Of a stretch of DNA of 64,000 nt, positions 27,867 through 38,801 are shown piece by piece. Within the stretch, counting starts at the first letter, position 1. Each line of letters starts with the position of its first letter. Origin of the DNA: Mycobacterium sp. NS-7484. Its GTDB lineage: Bacteria; Actinomycetota; Actinomycetes; Mycobacteriales; Mycobacteriaceae. Location: the NCBI RefSeq assembly GCF_001953975.1, contig NZ_MBEJ01000078.1, positions 1 through 64,000 of the forward strand. The letters are read 5' to 3'. The notes below the pieces were generated by a model. The model was not told where the DNA came from, made no database searches, and was given only the letters and a program-made list of their open reading frames with translations. A program made the translations under genes and the position numbers.

Positions 27867-27985
27867 GATCGGACTCCTCACTTCACCGTCTCAACAACTA
27901 CCCCCTTCACCGCTGGTCTACACCCAACTCGGGCAAAGCTGACAGCAAGTTCGCAGAACGCGTAGGGCCCGGGTTTGTGCACCGG

Positions 27986-28534
27986 TCAGGGAGCGTCTCG
28001 CGGAACAGTCGAAGCGAACGTCACACGAACCTCGTCGGCGACCTTCATCGCGCCCATCAGCATCGAGAACTGTTTGACGCCGAAGTCGCTGTGGCGCACC
28101 TGCGCCTCGCCCGAGATCCGCCAGGAATCGCCGGCGTCCTCGGCCTGCACCTCTACGGTCTGCGGTCCGGTGTGTCCGTTCAGGTCCAGTGTGCCCGTCA
28201 GCCGCAGCGAATCGCCGTCGGGCTCGATCGTCGTCGTCGCGAAGTGCGCCTGACCGAATCGCTTCGCGCGCAAGGTTTTCAACGCGTTGGACCGGATCAG
28301 GGTTTTCTCCGCACCGGTCAGCGGGGTCAACCCACCGTCTCCACGCACGACGTCGAGGGAGCCGAGGTCGACGGTCATCTCCACGGCAGAAGGCCGATCC
28401 CCGTCCCACTCCACGACCGCCTGCCAGGACGTGAACGTGAGCGTCAGCCGGTGGCCCATGCGGGCGGCACTACCGGTGACACCGGTATGCAGCAGCAGTT
28501 GACCCGACTCGGGGCCGAGGGTCCATTGCGTCAT
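27986..28534 (-). CDS. YceI-family lipid-binding-like protein
   Basis: 182 aa without a signal peptide. The YceI lipocalin-like barrel is recognisable from MTQWTLGPESGQL, the MTVDLGSLDVV strand, SNALKTLRAKRFGQAHF and the closing GVKQFSMLMGAMKVADEV. YceI proteins bind polyisoprenoid-like lipids; the mycobacterial role is unknown. The ATG overlaps the DUF456 stop by four bases, making it the last gene of a three-gene operon. Confidence 0.83.
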   Translation of the reverse strand: MTQWTLGPESGQLLLHTGVTGSAARMGHRLTLTFTSWQAVVEWDGDRPSAVEMTVDLGSLDVVRGDGGLTPLTGAEKTLIRSNALKTLRAKRFGQAHFATTTIEPDGDSLRLTGTLDLNGHTGPQTVEVQAEDAGDSWRISGEAQVRHSDFGVKQFSMLMGAMKVADEVRVTFASTVPRDAP

Positions 28535-29019
28535 GAGGCAAGCACCAGACCCGTCACCCAGGTGACGGTGGCCAGCAATGCGCCCGCCAGCTCGACCCCG
28601 ACCGAGAGGGCAACACCCTTGAGAGCGTGGACGGTTGACGCCCAGGCCCGGCGATTGTCATGGCGTGCGGCCAGCTCGGCCAGGTACACGCCCAGGACGA
28701 ATCCGATCACCAGTCCGATCACCGGGATGACGAAGAAGCCGATCAGGCCGAGCGCCCCACCGGCCACCAGGCTCCACGTGCGCACCTCGGCGGCGCGCAT
28801 CCGCCGCACCGGCCACACGTACTTGATCACCTCGGCGGTCACGGAGAACACCGCCGCCACCGCCAGCGTCACCCACCCGACGACGCCTCCCTCGACGATC
28901 GCCCACACCGCGATCGCCGCGAGCACCAGAAAGCCGCCGCCGGGCAGCACGGGCACCACGATGCCGACGAGCCCGACAGCGATCACCAACGCGACGAGAA
29001 CAACCCCGAGTGTGCTCAC
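28531..29019 (-). CDS. DUF456 membrane protein
   Basis: About 162 aa from GTG 29019, which overlaps the methyltransferase stop as GTGA. Four or five hydrophobic helices with the DUF456 pattern GIVVPVLPGGGFLVLAAIAV and the Gly-rich GALGLIGFFVIPVIGLVIGF. Function unknown. The open frame extends 18 codons further upstream, but the overlapped GTG is the better start. Confidence 0.8.
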   Translation of the reverse strand: MSTLGVVLVALVIAVGLVGIVVPVLPGGGFLVLAAIAVWAIVEGGVVGWVTLAVAAVFSVTAEVIKYVWPVRRMRAAEVRTWSLVAGGALGLIGFFVIPVIGLVIGFVLGVYLAELAARHDNRRAWASTVHALKGVALSVGVELAGALLATVTWVTGLVLAS

Positions 29020-29738
29020 GGTTTCTGCCCACGCACCCACTGCATGGCGCCCATGCTCTTGGACCGCACCCACTGCAAGCCGAGCCGCTCGAACTCGTCG
29101 GCGAGTTCGTCGTCGCCGAAGAACCGTGCCCCGCCCTTCGCGAGCAGCCGGGCCGGGCCGCGGTCGGTGGCCGTCGGCACCATGATCGCGATGCGGCCGC
29201 CGGGGCGCAGCACCCGCACCATCTCCGCCAGCGCCACCTCGGCCTGCGGGATCAACTGCACCACCGCGATCGAGGTCACCGCGTCGAAGACGTCGTCACG
29301 GAACGGGAGGTTCTGGGCGTCGGCGCGCAGGAAACCGACCTGCCGGCTCGCTTCCGCCTCGACCGCACGAGCCAGCATCGGCTCGGAGATGTCCACGCCC
29401 AGCGCGATCCCGTCGAGGCCGGCCGCCCGCGCCAGCGCGGCGGTCACGTTGCCGGGGCCGCTGCCGACGTCGAGGGCGATGCCCCCGGGCGGGATGTCCA
29501 GCCATTCGGTGGGCTCCTGCCACGCCGTCATGAGCTTGCGGCCCAGCGCCTGGGCGTTGTCGTACAGCTTCGAGCCCAGCGGCGAGGCCCACACCTTCTG
29601 GATGAACCCGGCGTTCTTCGGGGCGTCACTGCCTGCCCCCAGCAGGTCGAGATATCCCTTGCTGACGTCCGGCTGGGCCGGTGGATCGGCAAGAAGCTCC
29701 AGCGCCTTGGTCAATGCCCGGCTCGATGCGGTGTCCAC
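29016..29738 (-). CDS. Class I SAM-dependent methyltransferase
   Basis: 240 aa. SAM motif I is ALDVGSGPGNVTAALA (residues 88-103), motif II acidic residue in LGVDISEPML, post-motif DAVTSIAVVQLIP and motif III VLRPGGRIAIMVP (Methyltransf_11 type). The first 60 residues (SSRALTKALELL.., LGSKLYDNAQALGRKLM) resemble UbiE-like or lipid methyltransferases. Acceptor unknown. It heads the operon with DUF456 and YceI proteins. Confidence 0.86.
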   Translation of the reverse strand: MDTASSRALTKALELLADPPAQPDVSKGYLDLLGAGSDAPKNAGFIQKVWASPLGSKLYDNAQALGRKLMTAWQEPTEWLDIPPGGIALDVGSGPGNVTAALARAAGLDGIALGVDISEPMLARAVEAEASRQVGFLRADAQNLPFRDDVFDAVTSIAVVQLIPQAEVALAEMVRVLRPGGRIAIMVPTATDRGPARLLAKGGARFFGDDELADEFERLGLQWVRSKSMGAMQWVRGQKP

Positions 29739-29779
29739 ACCTCTACGCTACGCACCGAGTCGGGCGGTGCCGTGCGTCA

Positions 29780-30745
29780 TCAGGGCTCGAGGACCAGCTT
29801 TCCCCGCACCGCACCGTTTGCCAGCGCCTCGAGCGCCGCCGCCCCCTCGGACAGCGGGTACCGCACCGGTGGGGGTGGCCGCAGCCCGGCGGCGACGAGC
29901 TTGTTGAGCTCGGCACCCACCTGCGCCTGGGCTTCCGGGTGGCGGCGCACGAACTCGCCCCAGCCCACCCCGACGACACTGACGTTGCGCAGCAGCAGCC
30001 GGTTCACCTTGACCGTCGGGATCCCGCCACCGGCGGCGAAGCCGATGACCAGCAGCCGGCCTTCGGGAGCCAGCACCCGGATGGCGTCGTCGAAGGCCGG
30101 GCCACCGATCGGATCGACCACCAGGTCGACGCCCTGCCCGCCGGTGGCCTCCAGCACGGCCTCACGCCAGCCATCGGCCAGCGGCAACACCAGATCGGCA
30201 CCGAGCGACGAGATGAACTCCTCGGCGCCGGACCGGTGCACCATGGCAATCACCTTGGCGCCCATGGCTTTGGCCAATTGGATCGACGCCGCGCCGATGC
30301 CGCCGGCCGAACCGAGCACCAGCACGGTCTCGCCCGCCACCAGCCCGCCCCGGCGGGCCAGCGCGAACTGCATCGTGTAGTAGTTGCCCAGCAGCGAGGC
30401 CGCCTCGCCGTCGTCGAGACCGTCGGCGGTGGCGATCACGTTGGCCGGTACGGCCGCCACCTGCTCGGCGTACCCACCGATCATCGAGAACGCCGAAACC
30501 CGTTGCCCCGGTGTGAAACCGGAGCCTTCGGGTGCCGCGCGCACCGTTCCGGCCACCTCCATGCCGGGCGTGAACGGCGGTTCCAGCCGCAGCTGGTACT
30601 CACCGCGCAGCAACAGCAGATCGGGGAAGCAGACGCCGGCGGCGCCGACGTCGATGATGACCGCATCCCCTGGGGTCGGTTCCTCGACGTCGACGTACGC
30701 CAGCCCGGACGTACCGGTAAGTGCCTGCGCGACAAGCGCTTTCAC
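29780..30745 (-). CDS. Zinc-binding-type quinone oxidoreductase (MDR superfamily)
   Basis: 321 aa from GTG 30745. The GroES-like N-terminal domain (GVCFPDLLLLRGEYQ..PGMEVAGTV) and a Rossmann domain with VLVLGSAGGIGAASIQLAKA are typical of NADPH:quinone reductases. No structural zinc cysteines are seen, as in the QOR group. It begins five bases after the upstream SDR gene, mirroring M. tuberculosis Rv0148-Rv0149. Substrate not determined. Confidence 0.86.
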   Translation of the reverse strand: MKALVAQALTGTSGLAYVDVEEPTPGDAVIIDVGAAGVCFPDLLLLRGEYQLRLEPPFTPGMEVAGTVRAAPEGSGFTPGQRVSAFSMIGGYAEQVAAVPANVIATADGLDDGEAASLLGNYYTMQFALARRGGLVAGETVLVLGSAGGIGAASIQLAKAMGAKVIAMVHRSGAEEFISSLGADLVLPLADGWREAVLEATGGQGVDLVVDPIGGPAFDDAIRVLAPEGRLLVIGFAAGGGIPTVKVNRLLLRNVSVVGVGWGEFVRRHPEAQAQVGAELNKLVAAGLRPPPPVRYPLSEGAAALEALANGAVRGKLVLEP

Positions 30746-30750
30746 TGGTT

Positions 30751-31617
30751 CTAGCCCAGCTTGAACGACGCCTGCTGAGCGGCGGACAGATCGGTGATCT
30801 CGCCCCACTTGGCGGCGACGTCGTCAACCGAGGGCACGCCGTCGGAGAACGTGACGCCCTCGTTCTGGAACAGTGCGGTGCGCTGGACCTTGCCGCCGCC
30901 GACGATGAAGATCGAGTCGGTGTCGGGCAGTTCCTCGGTCATCAGGTAGGCGACCACCGGGGCCACGTACTCGGGGGTGAGCTTCTCGAATACCTCGGGC
31001 GGCAGGATGTCCTGGGTCATCCGGGTGGCCGCGATCGGGGCGACGGCGTTGGTCTTGATGTTGTACTTGGCGCCTTCCTGGGCCAGCGTGTTGATCAGGC
31101 CGACCAGGCCGAGCTTGGCGGCGCCGTAGTTGGCCTGGCCGAAGTTGCCGAACAGGCCGCTGGTGGAAGTGGCCACGACGACGCGCCCGAAGCTCTGCTC
31201 ACGGAAGTGCGGCCAGGCGGCGCGGATGACGTTGTAGCCGCCGTAGAGATGCACCTTGAGCACGGCGTCCCAGTTCTCGAACGTCATCTTGTGGAAGGTG
31301 CCGTCGCGCAGGATGCCGGCGTTGCTGACGACGCCGTCGACCTTGCCGAACTCGTCGATGGCGGTCTTGATGATGTTCTCGGCGCCCTCAGGCTCGGCCA
31401 CGCTGTCGTAGTTGGCCACGGCCCGGCCGCCGGCGGCCTTGATCTCGTTGACCACCTCGTCGGCCATGTTGTGGCCGGCACCGGTGCCGTCGCGGGCACC
31501 CCCGAGGTCATTGACGACGACGCTGGCGCCCTCGCGGGCCAGCGTCAGGGCGTATTCACGACCCAGACCGCCACCGGCTCCGGTGACGACGACGACGCGA
31601 TCCTGCACTCCTGGCAT
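30751..31617 (-). CDS. Short-chain dehydrogenase/reductase, Rv0148-like
   Basis: 288 aa from ATG 31617, which follows GAGGAGGAATCCCC; the upstream extension is discarded for that reason. The cofactor motif TGAGGGLGREYA, NAG in VSNAGILRD and the catalytic Ser (TSTSGLFGN) and YGAAK (Tyr-x-x-x-Lys) are all present. The sequence resembles the hydroxyacyl-CoA/17-beta-HSD4 type dehydrogenases of which Rv0148 is a member. It is the first gene of the SDR-quinone oxidoreductase pair. Confidence 0.88.
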   Translation of the reverse strand: MPGVQDRVVVVTGAGGGLGREYALTLAREGASVVVNDLGGARDGTGAGHNMADEVVNEIKAAGGRAVANYDSVAEPEGAENIIKTAIDEFGKVDGVVSNAGILRDGTFHKMTFENWDAVLKVHLYGGYNVIRAAWPHFREQSFGRVVVATSTSGLFGNFGQANYGAAKLGLVGLINTLAQEGAKYNIKTNAVAPIAATRMTQDILPPEVFEKLTPEYVAPVVAYLMTEELPDTDSIFIVGGGKVQRTALFQNEGVTFSDGVPSVDDVAAKWGEITDLSAAQQASFKLG

Positions 31618-31741
31618 GGGGATTCCTCCTCGGTAGGGGCCGGAAATACGGCTCAACTCCCCTCTTGTATACGGCGGCTGCCTCATGGTCGGTGCACCGG
31701 GTCGGCGAGTGACCACTGTCACGGCGTTCGGAGGTTTATTT

Positions 31742-31754
31742 TGGAATCATTCCA
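31742..31754. promoter_or_regulatory. Perfect 13-bp palindrome upstream of the histidine-rich peptides
   Basis: TGGAATCATTCCA lies in an AT-rich stretch 53 bases before the first peptide gene, within a region that should hold its promoter. It is a candidate operator; no known regulator is assigned. Confidence 0.4.
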
Positions 31755-31807
31755 GTATTGCTTTAGTTGAACCATTCAAGAAAGCGATACAGAAGAGGGA
31801 TGCAGTA

Positions 31808-31975
31808 ATGAAGAAGTTGGGTTTCACCGCCGTCATCGCCAGTGCCCTGGCCACCGCCGTCGTCGGCTTCGCCGCACCGGCCTCCGCCGGGATCGACCAC
31901 CACATCTGGGTGCATCAGCAGCACCAGTCGGCGACCGTTCCACAGGTCGACCACAGCGTGCACCAGAGCCGCTGA
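31808..31975 (+). CDS. Small secreted histidine-rich peptide, copy 1
   Basis: 55 aa. A Sec signal peptide (MKKLGFTAVIASALATAVVG, cleaved after PASA) leaves a mature peptide of about 27 residues starting GIDHHIWVHQQHQ and rich in His and Gln. I do not recognise the family. A paralogue follows 112 bases downstream with the same layout. His density suggests metal binding, but this is inference. The ATG is preceded by GAGGGATG. Confidence 0.72.
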   Translation: MKKLGFTAVIASALATAVVGFAAPASAGIDHHIWVHQQHQSATVPQVDHSVHQSR

Positions 31976-32087
31976 GTGTCACCGGCGGTGACCACTATCA
32001 CGGCGAGCGCGGGAGCTTAACAGAAATAAAGCGCCCTGACCGAGGGTTGGAAGCTGAGAAAGTTTTAAAAAAATGAAGGAATCAATA

Positions 32088-32285
32088 GTGAAAAAGTTCG
32101 GATTCACCGCAATCGCCGCCAGTGGATTGGCAGCTGCCGTTCTGGGCCTGGCCGCACCGGCATCCGCCGGCGTCGACCACCACATCTGGGTACACCAGCT
32201 GCACCAGAAGGCTCAGGTGCCGCAGGTCGACAACACCGTGAAGCACACCAGCATCAACCTGTCCAGCATGAACGTCGGCCGCTGA
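32088..32285 (+). CDS. Small secreted histidine-rich peptide, copy 2
   Basis: 65 aa from GTG 32088, which has AAGGA seven bases upstream and gives an N-terminus (VKKFGFTAIAASGLAAAVLG) matching copy 1. An ATG at 32073 would add five residues. The mature peptide begins GVDHHIWVHQLHQ and carries a longer Ser/Asn tail than copy 1. It is followed by a strong terminator. Function unknown. Confidence 0.72.
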   Translation: MKKFGFTAIAASGLAAAVLGLAAPASAGVDHHIWVHQLHQKAQVPQVDNTVKHTSINLSSMNVGR

Positions 32286-32301
32286 AGCACGGCGAACAAG
32301 C

Positions 32302-32332
32302 AAGGGGCGCCCCATGATCGGGGGCGCCCCTT
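32302..32332. terminator. Intrinsic terminator after the peptide genes
   Basis: Perfect 12-base stem AAGGGGCGCCCC with its complement around a 7-base loop, followed by TTCTTATTGT. It lies between the peptide genes and the convergent methyltransferase gene and probably serves both. Confidence 0.88.
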
Positions 32333-32350
32333 CTTATTGTCAGGGAAAGC

Positions 32351-34242
<1,892 letters not shown>

Positions 34243-34314
34243 TTGTCAAGCCATGCTACCCAAGAACTTAGCCAGGCTATACGGCTATGTGGGCGACCTC
34301 ACGCAAATCGCGGA

Positions 34315-34995
34315 TCAATCGCGCAGTTGCCAGAGCTTGTTCGCCAGCAGCAGCTCGAACTTGTCCACGATGGCCGCCACGTCATCACGGTGACCCACAT
34401 AGCCGGCATAGAAGCCCATGCCCCACATCACCGCGACCAGCATTTCCACGATCGTCGGGATGTCGGTGTCGGTGCTCAGCTCACCGCGCTGCACCGCATC
34501 ATCGACGGCCCATCGGACGAATTCCCGTGAGCTTCGCAGCGCATCGTGCTCCTCGGACACCAGCTCCGGATGTCGCTGGGCCTCGAGTACGGAGGTGACC
34601 AGGAAGGCCGCCGCCGAGCGGTCGGCGGAATCGGCATCCATCGCCGCGGCGAAGAACGTCGAGAGCCGGGACAGCAGCGTGCTGGCCTCCCGGGCCTTGG
34701 CAATGCCCGCGGCGATCACCTTCGCATTGGTTTGCTCCACCACATCGCGGTACAGCACTCGCTTGCTGCTGAAGTAATGGTTGATCGCCGGGCGCGTGAG
34801 GTCCGCACGGATCGCGATCGCCTGGAATGTGGCCGCGTCATAACCCAGTTCGCTGAAAACTTCACGGGCCGCGTGCACGATGCGTTCACGGGTCTCAGCC
34901 GCCTTTGCTGCGGGTGGACGTCCCGGTCCCCGGCTCGCGATGTGGGCCACGTTCGAATTGTGCCACACGTCACCTGAGGCGTCCGACGCTGTCAT
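34315..34995 (-). CDS. TetR-family transcriptional regulator
   Basis: 226 aa from ATG 34995; an in-frame GTG at 34947 gives 210 aa and begins nearer the family start (VAHIASRGPGRPP). The N-terminal HTH (ATFQAIAIRADLTRPAINHY) is classical TetR; the rest is a helical ligand and dimer domain. It is followed by the methyltransferase pair, which it probably controls. Ligand unknown. Confidence 0.85.
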   Translation of the reverse strand: MTASDASGDVWHNSNVAHIASRGPGRPPAAKAAETRERIVHAAREVFSELGYDAATFQAIAIRADLTRPAINHYFSSKRVLYRDVVEQTNAKVIAAGIAKAREASTLLSRLSTFFAAAMDADSADRSAAAFLVTSVLEAQRHPELVSEEHDALRSSREFVRWAVDDAVQRGELSTDTDIPTIVEMLVAVMWGMGFYAGYVGHRDDVAAIVDKFELLLANKLWQLRD

Positions 34996-35072
34996 CTGGC
35001 GGTCACTGACAAGCGGCTGACCAGCAAAGCCCGGGCGCGTCCCAAAATTGACGGCGACTAGCGTTGGCTTTC

Positions 35073-35648
35073 ATGGCGGGGGTTGCTTCACGGGAGTCGT
35101 ACTTCGACACCGGTATGGATGTGTTGTCCGATCTGGGCTACGGCGGGCTCAAGCTCGCCGAGGTGTGCAACCGGCTGGGGGTCACCACCGGCTCCTTCTA
35201 TCACTACTTTCCGAACTGGGCGTCCTATACCCGCGAACTCATCGCACACTGGCGTGAGGCGCGCACCCTGCGGGTGGTCGAAGCCGTGCGCGCCGACCGG
35301 GACCCGCACCACCGCATCGAAACCCTGATCGTCGAGACGCTCGACCTGCCCCACGGCGCCGAAGCCGCCATCCGGGTCTGGAGCTCACTGGATCCCGATG
35401 TCTACGCCGTGCAGGCCGTGGTGGACCAGCTGCGTTTCGACATCCTCTTCGAATCCGCCCTCGAGCTCATCGGCGACGAGCGCAACGCCCGGTACTTCGC
35501 GGCCTGGGGCGTGTTCCTCATCGTCGGCTTCGAGCAGAGCACCCTGCCCCGCGACACCGAGACCCTGCGGTGGATCACCACCCAGATGCGCGACGCGCTC
35601 GAAGCGGGCCGGTTCGCTCCCGACGCCGGATCCGACGAACCCGTCTAA
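35073..35648 (+). CDS. TetR-family transcriptional regulator
   Basis: 191 aa from ATG 35073. TetR HTH: LKLAEVCNRLGVTTGSFYHY followed by FPNWASYT. The C-terminal domain is all-helical. It lies 11 bases before the FUSC transporter gene on the same strand, so it probably regulates that transporter. It is divergent from the TetR gene at 34315-34995. Confidence 0.85.
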   Translation: MAGVASRESYFDTGMDVLSDLGYGGLKLAEVCNRLGVTTGSFYHYFPNWASYTRELIAHWREARTLRVVEAVRADRDPHHRIETLIVETLDLPHGAEAAIRVWSSLDPDVYAVQAVVDQLRFDILFESALELIGDERNARYFAAWGVFLIVGFEQSTLPRDTETLRWITTQMRDALEAGRFAPDAGSDEPV

Positions 35649-35659
35649 CATCGGCGGTC

Positions 35660-37804
35660 ATGCTGACCCCGGCCGAAATCTGGCGCCGGGCAGCTGACCG
35701 CCTACGTGAGAAAGATCCCGACTACGACGCGCTGCGCCGCGCGCTGCGCGCGGCCATCGTGCTGCCCGTCGCCGCCGCGATCGGCTTCGTCGTCGGCGGG
35801 GATTCCCAGACGCCGCTGTTCGCCATCTTCGGCGCGGTCTCGGTACTGATCACCGCGGATTTCCCGGGCAACCGGCCGGCCCGTGCCCTGGCCTACGGCG
35901 GTCTGGCGTTCAACGGCGCGGTGTTGATCGTGCTCGGCACCGTGCTGGCCCCGCATCCCTGGTTGAGCGTGGCCGCGATGTTCGTCGTCGGCGTGGTGGT
36001 GTCGTTTTCCGGGGTCCTCAGCGAGATCGTCGCCGCCGGCCAACGGGCCACCTTGCTGTTGTTCGTGCTGCCGCTGTGCACACCGGTGGGTCCCATCCCG
36101 GAGCGGTTGCTGGGCTGGCTGATCGCCCTGGCGGTCTGCGTGCCCGCCGCGTTGTTCCTGTTCGCGCCCCGCCACCACGACGAGCTGCGCCGCCACGCCG
36201 CGCAGGTGTGCCGGTTGTTGGCCGACCGGCTCGAAGGCCAGGCCTCCGGCCGTGACGTCACCCGGGCGATGAACGCGCTCTACGAAAGCTTCCTCGGCGC
36301 CGACTATCGACCCGTCGCCCTCACCGCGGGCAGCCGCGCCCTGGTCCGCGTCGTCGACGACCTGGGGTGGATCTGCGACCAGGTGACCGACGACACCGGG
36401 GAACTGCTCGGCGCGATGCGCGACCCAGCGGTGCGGGTCCTGCGCGACAGCGCCGCGCTGCTGCGCATCACCGACCGCGCCGAACGGGCCGCTCGCAGCG
36501 TCGATCTGCGCGCCGCGCTGGCCGAGCAGCGCAGCGTGGCCCAGGGCAACTATCGCGAAGACATCGCCCAAATTCTCGGCACCGCCGACGACGCAGCCGC
36601 GGTAGAAGTCGGTCGGGATCTGTTGGTGCGCCGCACCATCTCGGCCACGATCGCGGTCACCGGGCGGGTGATCGGCAATGCCGCGCTGGCCGATGCCCGC
36701 CCGGTGTGGGCCCGGGTGTTGGGTCGGCGCCTGCCCGCGACCGGCGCCGCGGACTGGGTGATGCCCGAGACCGTCGCCGTCGCCGCGATCACCCGCGGGC
36801 TGGTGGCCACCCGCGCGGTGGTGCTGCGTAACAGTCTGCGCACCGGGCTGGGGTTGGCCCTCGCGGTGGCCGTCACCCACGTCTTTCCGGTGCAGCACGG
36901 ATTCTGGGTGGTGCTCGGCGTGATGTCGGTGCTGCGCAGCAGCGCACTGGACACCGGGACGCGCGTGCTGCGCGCGGTGGCCGGGACGGCCATCGGGTTC
37001 ATCCTCGGCGCGGTGGTCATCGAATTGCTCGGCGTGGAACCGGTGGTGATGTGGATTCTGTTGCCGCTCGTGGCATTCGGATCGGCCTACGTCCCCAAGG
37101 TGGCATCGTTCATCGCCGGGCAGGCGGCCTTCACGATGATGGTGCTGATCAACTTCAACCTGATCGCCCCGACCGGCTGGCGCGTGGGCCTGGTCCGGAT
37201 CGAAGACGTCATCCTCGGCGCGCTCGTAGGCATCGTGGCGTCGGTGATGTTGTGGCCGCGCGGCGCCACGGCGTCGGTGTCCAAGGCCGTCGACCGGGCC
37301 CGCGACATGGGCGCACAGTTCCTTCAGGCGGCGGTGGTCCGCGTCACCCGCGGCGCCTCCGAGGAAGCCACCAACCGCGTCATCGCCTTGAGCCACCGCA
37401 ATCTCGCGGCCTCGCGCACCCTTGATGATGCTGTGCGCCAATACCTTTCGGAGAACGGTGGGCCCAGTGACCAGCGTGCACCAGTGGTGCGGGCGGCCAA
37501 CCGGGCCAATCGGGTGCGCGCCGCGGCCGAGCTGATCGCCGATGTGGTGCCGCCGCCGCTGGGCGTCTATCCGGACACCCGCGCGGTGATCGAGGAGCAT
37601 GCCGCGGCGATCTGCGCCCGGCTCACCCGCGCCGACACCACGTCGGTGCTGGTGCCGATCGGGGAAAGCTTCGTGGTGTCACTGCGCGCCGAAGCCGCCG
37701 GAACCGATCTGGCGGTCTCGGCGGCCCTGCCGCTGGTGACGGCGGCGGCGCATCTCGGCGAGCTGGAACTTCTCTACCCGCAGCCTGCCGAGTCGGTGGG
37801 TTGA
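35660..37804 (+). CDS. FUSC-family membrane transporter (fusaric acid resistance-like)
   Basis: 714 aa from ATG 35660; the upstream frame overlaps the TetR gene. There are two blocks of about six hydrophobic helices (residues 25-170 and 400-540), each followed by a long soluble helical region, as in the FUSC/YccS aromatic-acid efflux family. The second block carries the conserved LRNSLRTGLGLALAVAVTHVF. Probable role is efflux of aromatic or other toxic organic acids, regulated by the adjacent TetR. Its stop abuts that of the convergent pirin gene. Confidence 0.85.
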   Translation: MLTPAEIWRRAADRLREKDPDYDALRRALRAAIVLPVAAAIGFVVGGDSQTPLFAIFGAVSVLITADFPGNRPARALAYGGLAFNGAVLIVLGTVLAPHPWLSVAAMFVVGVVVSFSGVLSEIVAAGQRATLLLFVLPLCTPVGPIPERLLGWLIALAVCVPAALFLFAPRHHDELRRHAAQVCRLLADRLEGQASGRDVTRAMNALYESFLGADYRPVALTAGSRALVRVVDDLGWICDQVTDDTGELLGAMRDPAVRVLRDSAALLRITDRAERAARSVDLRAALAEQRSVAQGNYREDIAQILGTADDAAAVEVGRDLLVRRTISATIAVTGRVIGNAALADARPVWARVLGRRLPATGAADWVMPETVAVAAITRGLVATRAVVLRNSLRTGLGLALAVAVTHVFPVQHGFWVVLGVMSVLRSSALDTGTRVLRAVAGTAIGFILGAVVIELLGVEPVVMWILLPLVAFGSAYVPKVASFIAGQAAFTMMVLINFNLIAPTGWRVGLVRIEDVILGALVGIVASVMLWPRGATASVSKAVDRARDMGAQFLQAAVVRVTRGASEEATNRVIALSHRNLAASRTLDDAVRQYLSENGGPSDQRAPVVRAANRANRVRAAAELIADVVPPPLGVYPDTRAVIEEHAAAICARLTRADTTSVLVPIGESFVVSLRAEAAGTDLAVSAALPLVTAAAHLGELELLYPQPAESVG

Positions 37805-38773
37805 TCAGACCCGGTGGGGCATGAGCGCGTTCGGTGGGATGTGGCCGAACTTGCCCGCTTGATAGTCCTCCAGCGCCTGGATCAACTCGGACTTCGAGTT
37901 CATCACGAACGGGCCGTAATGGAACACCGGTTCGCGAATCGGCTTGCCGCCCAGGAGCAGAACCTCCATCGCGGGCCGGTGCGAATCCTGGGTGGGCTGC
38001 GCCGACACCGTGATCCGGTCGCCGGGGCCCAGGACGGCCAACTGTCCCTGATGAATCGGATGACCCCCCGGGCCGACGCTGCCGCGCCCGCTCAGCACGT
38101 ACACCAGGGCGTTGAACTCGCGGTCCCACGGCAGGTTGAGTTGGGCACCCGGTTCAATCGTGGCGTGCGCCAAGGTGATCGGGGTGTGCGTGCTGCCCGG
38201 ACCCTTCGCGCCGTCGATCTGGCCCGCGATGATGCGCACCAGGGCGCCGCCGTCCTGGGACGTCAGCAGTTTGGCGTCGGTGCCCTCGATCGCCTGGTAG
38301 CGCGGGCTGGCGAACTTGTCCTTCTTCGGCAGGTTCACCCACAGTTGGACGCCGTGGAACGTGCCACCGCTCTCGACGAGCTCGGCCGGCGGGGTCTCGA
38401 TGTGCAGGATGCCCGATCCGGCGGTCATCCACTGCGTGGCGCCGTCGGTGATCAGCCCGCCGCCGCCATGTGAGTCCTGATGGGCGAAGCGCCCGTCGAT
38501 CATGTACGTGACCGTTTCGAACCCGCGGTGCGGATGCCAATCCGTCCCCCGCGGTTCGCCCGGCTGATATTCGACCTCGCCCATCTGATCCATGTGGACG
38601 AAGGGGTCCAGGTCGGCCGCGCTGACGGCACCGAAGGCCCGGACGACGGGGAAGCCCTCGCCCTCGAATCCGCGCGGGCCGGTGGTGATCGAGCGGACCG
38701 GACGTTCGGTGTCCGGGGCTTGAGCGGCGGCGATTCGGGGCAAGGTCAAGGTGTCTGCGGTGATGGCTGGCAT
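37805..38773 (-). CDS. Pirin-family bicupin protein
   Basis: 322 aa. The N-terminal cupin has the pirin metal-site motif DWHPHRGFETVTYMI and later ILHIETP (His and Glu), and DPFVHMDQMG is also conserved. The second cupin domain and the C-terminal block KPIREPVFHYGPFVMN complete the family signature. Some bacterial pirins are quercetin 2,3-dioxygenases; others act as redox or regulatory proteins, and the sequence does not decide which. Confidence 0.9.
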   Translation of the reverse strand: MPAITADTLTLPRIAAAQAPDTERPVRSITTGPRGFEGEGFPVVRAFGAVSAADLDPFVHMDQMGEVEYQPGEPRGTDWHPHRGFETVTYMIDGRFAHQDSHGGGGLITDGATQWMTAGSGILHIETPPAELVESGGTFHGVQLWVNLPKKDKFASPRYQAIEGTDAKLLTSQDGGALVRIIAGQIDGAKGPGSTHTPITLAHATIEPGAQLNLPWDREFNALVYVLSGRGSVGPGGHPIHQGQLAVLGPGDRITVSAQPTQDSHRPAMEVLLLGGKPIREPVFHYGPFVMNSKSELIQALEDYQAGKFGHIPPNALMPHRV

Positions 38774-38801
38774 CTCCTACCTCCTGATATGTGGGGTGAT
38801 G

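Noticed and set aside
35702..37600. 632-codon minus-strand open frame
   Set aside because: Antisense to the FUSC gene, low-complexity Arg/Gln/His composition and no domain.
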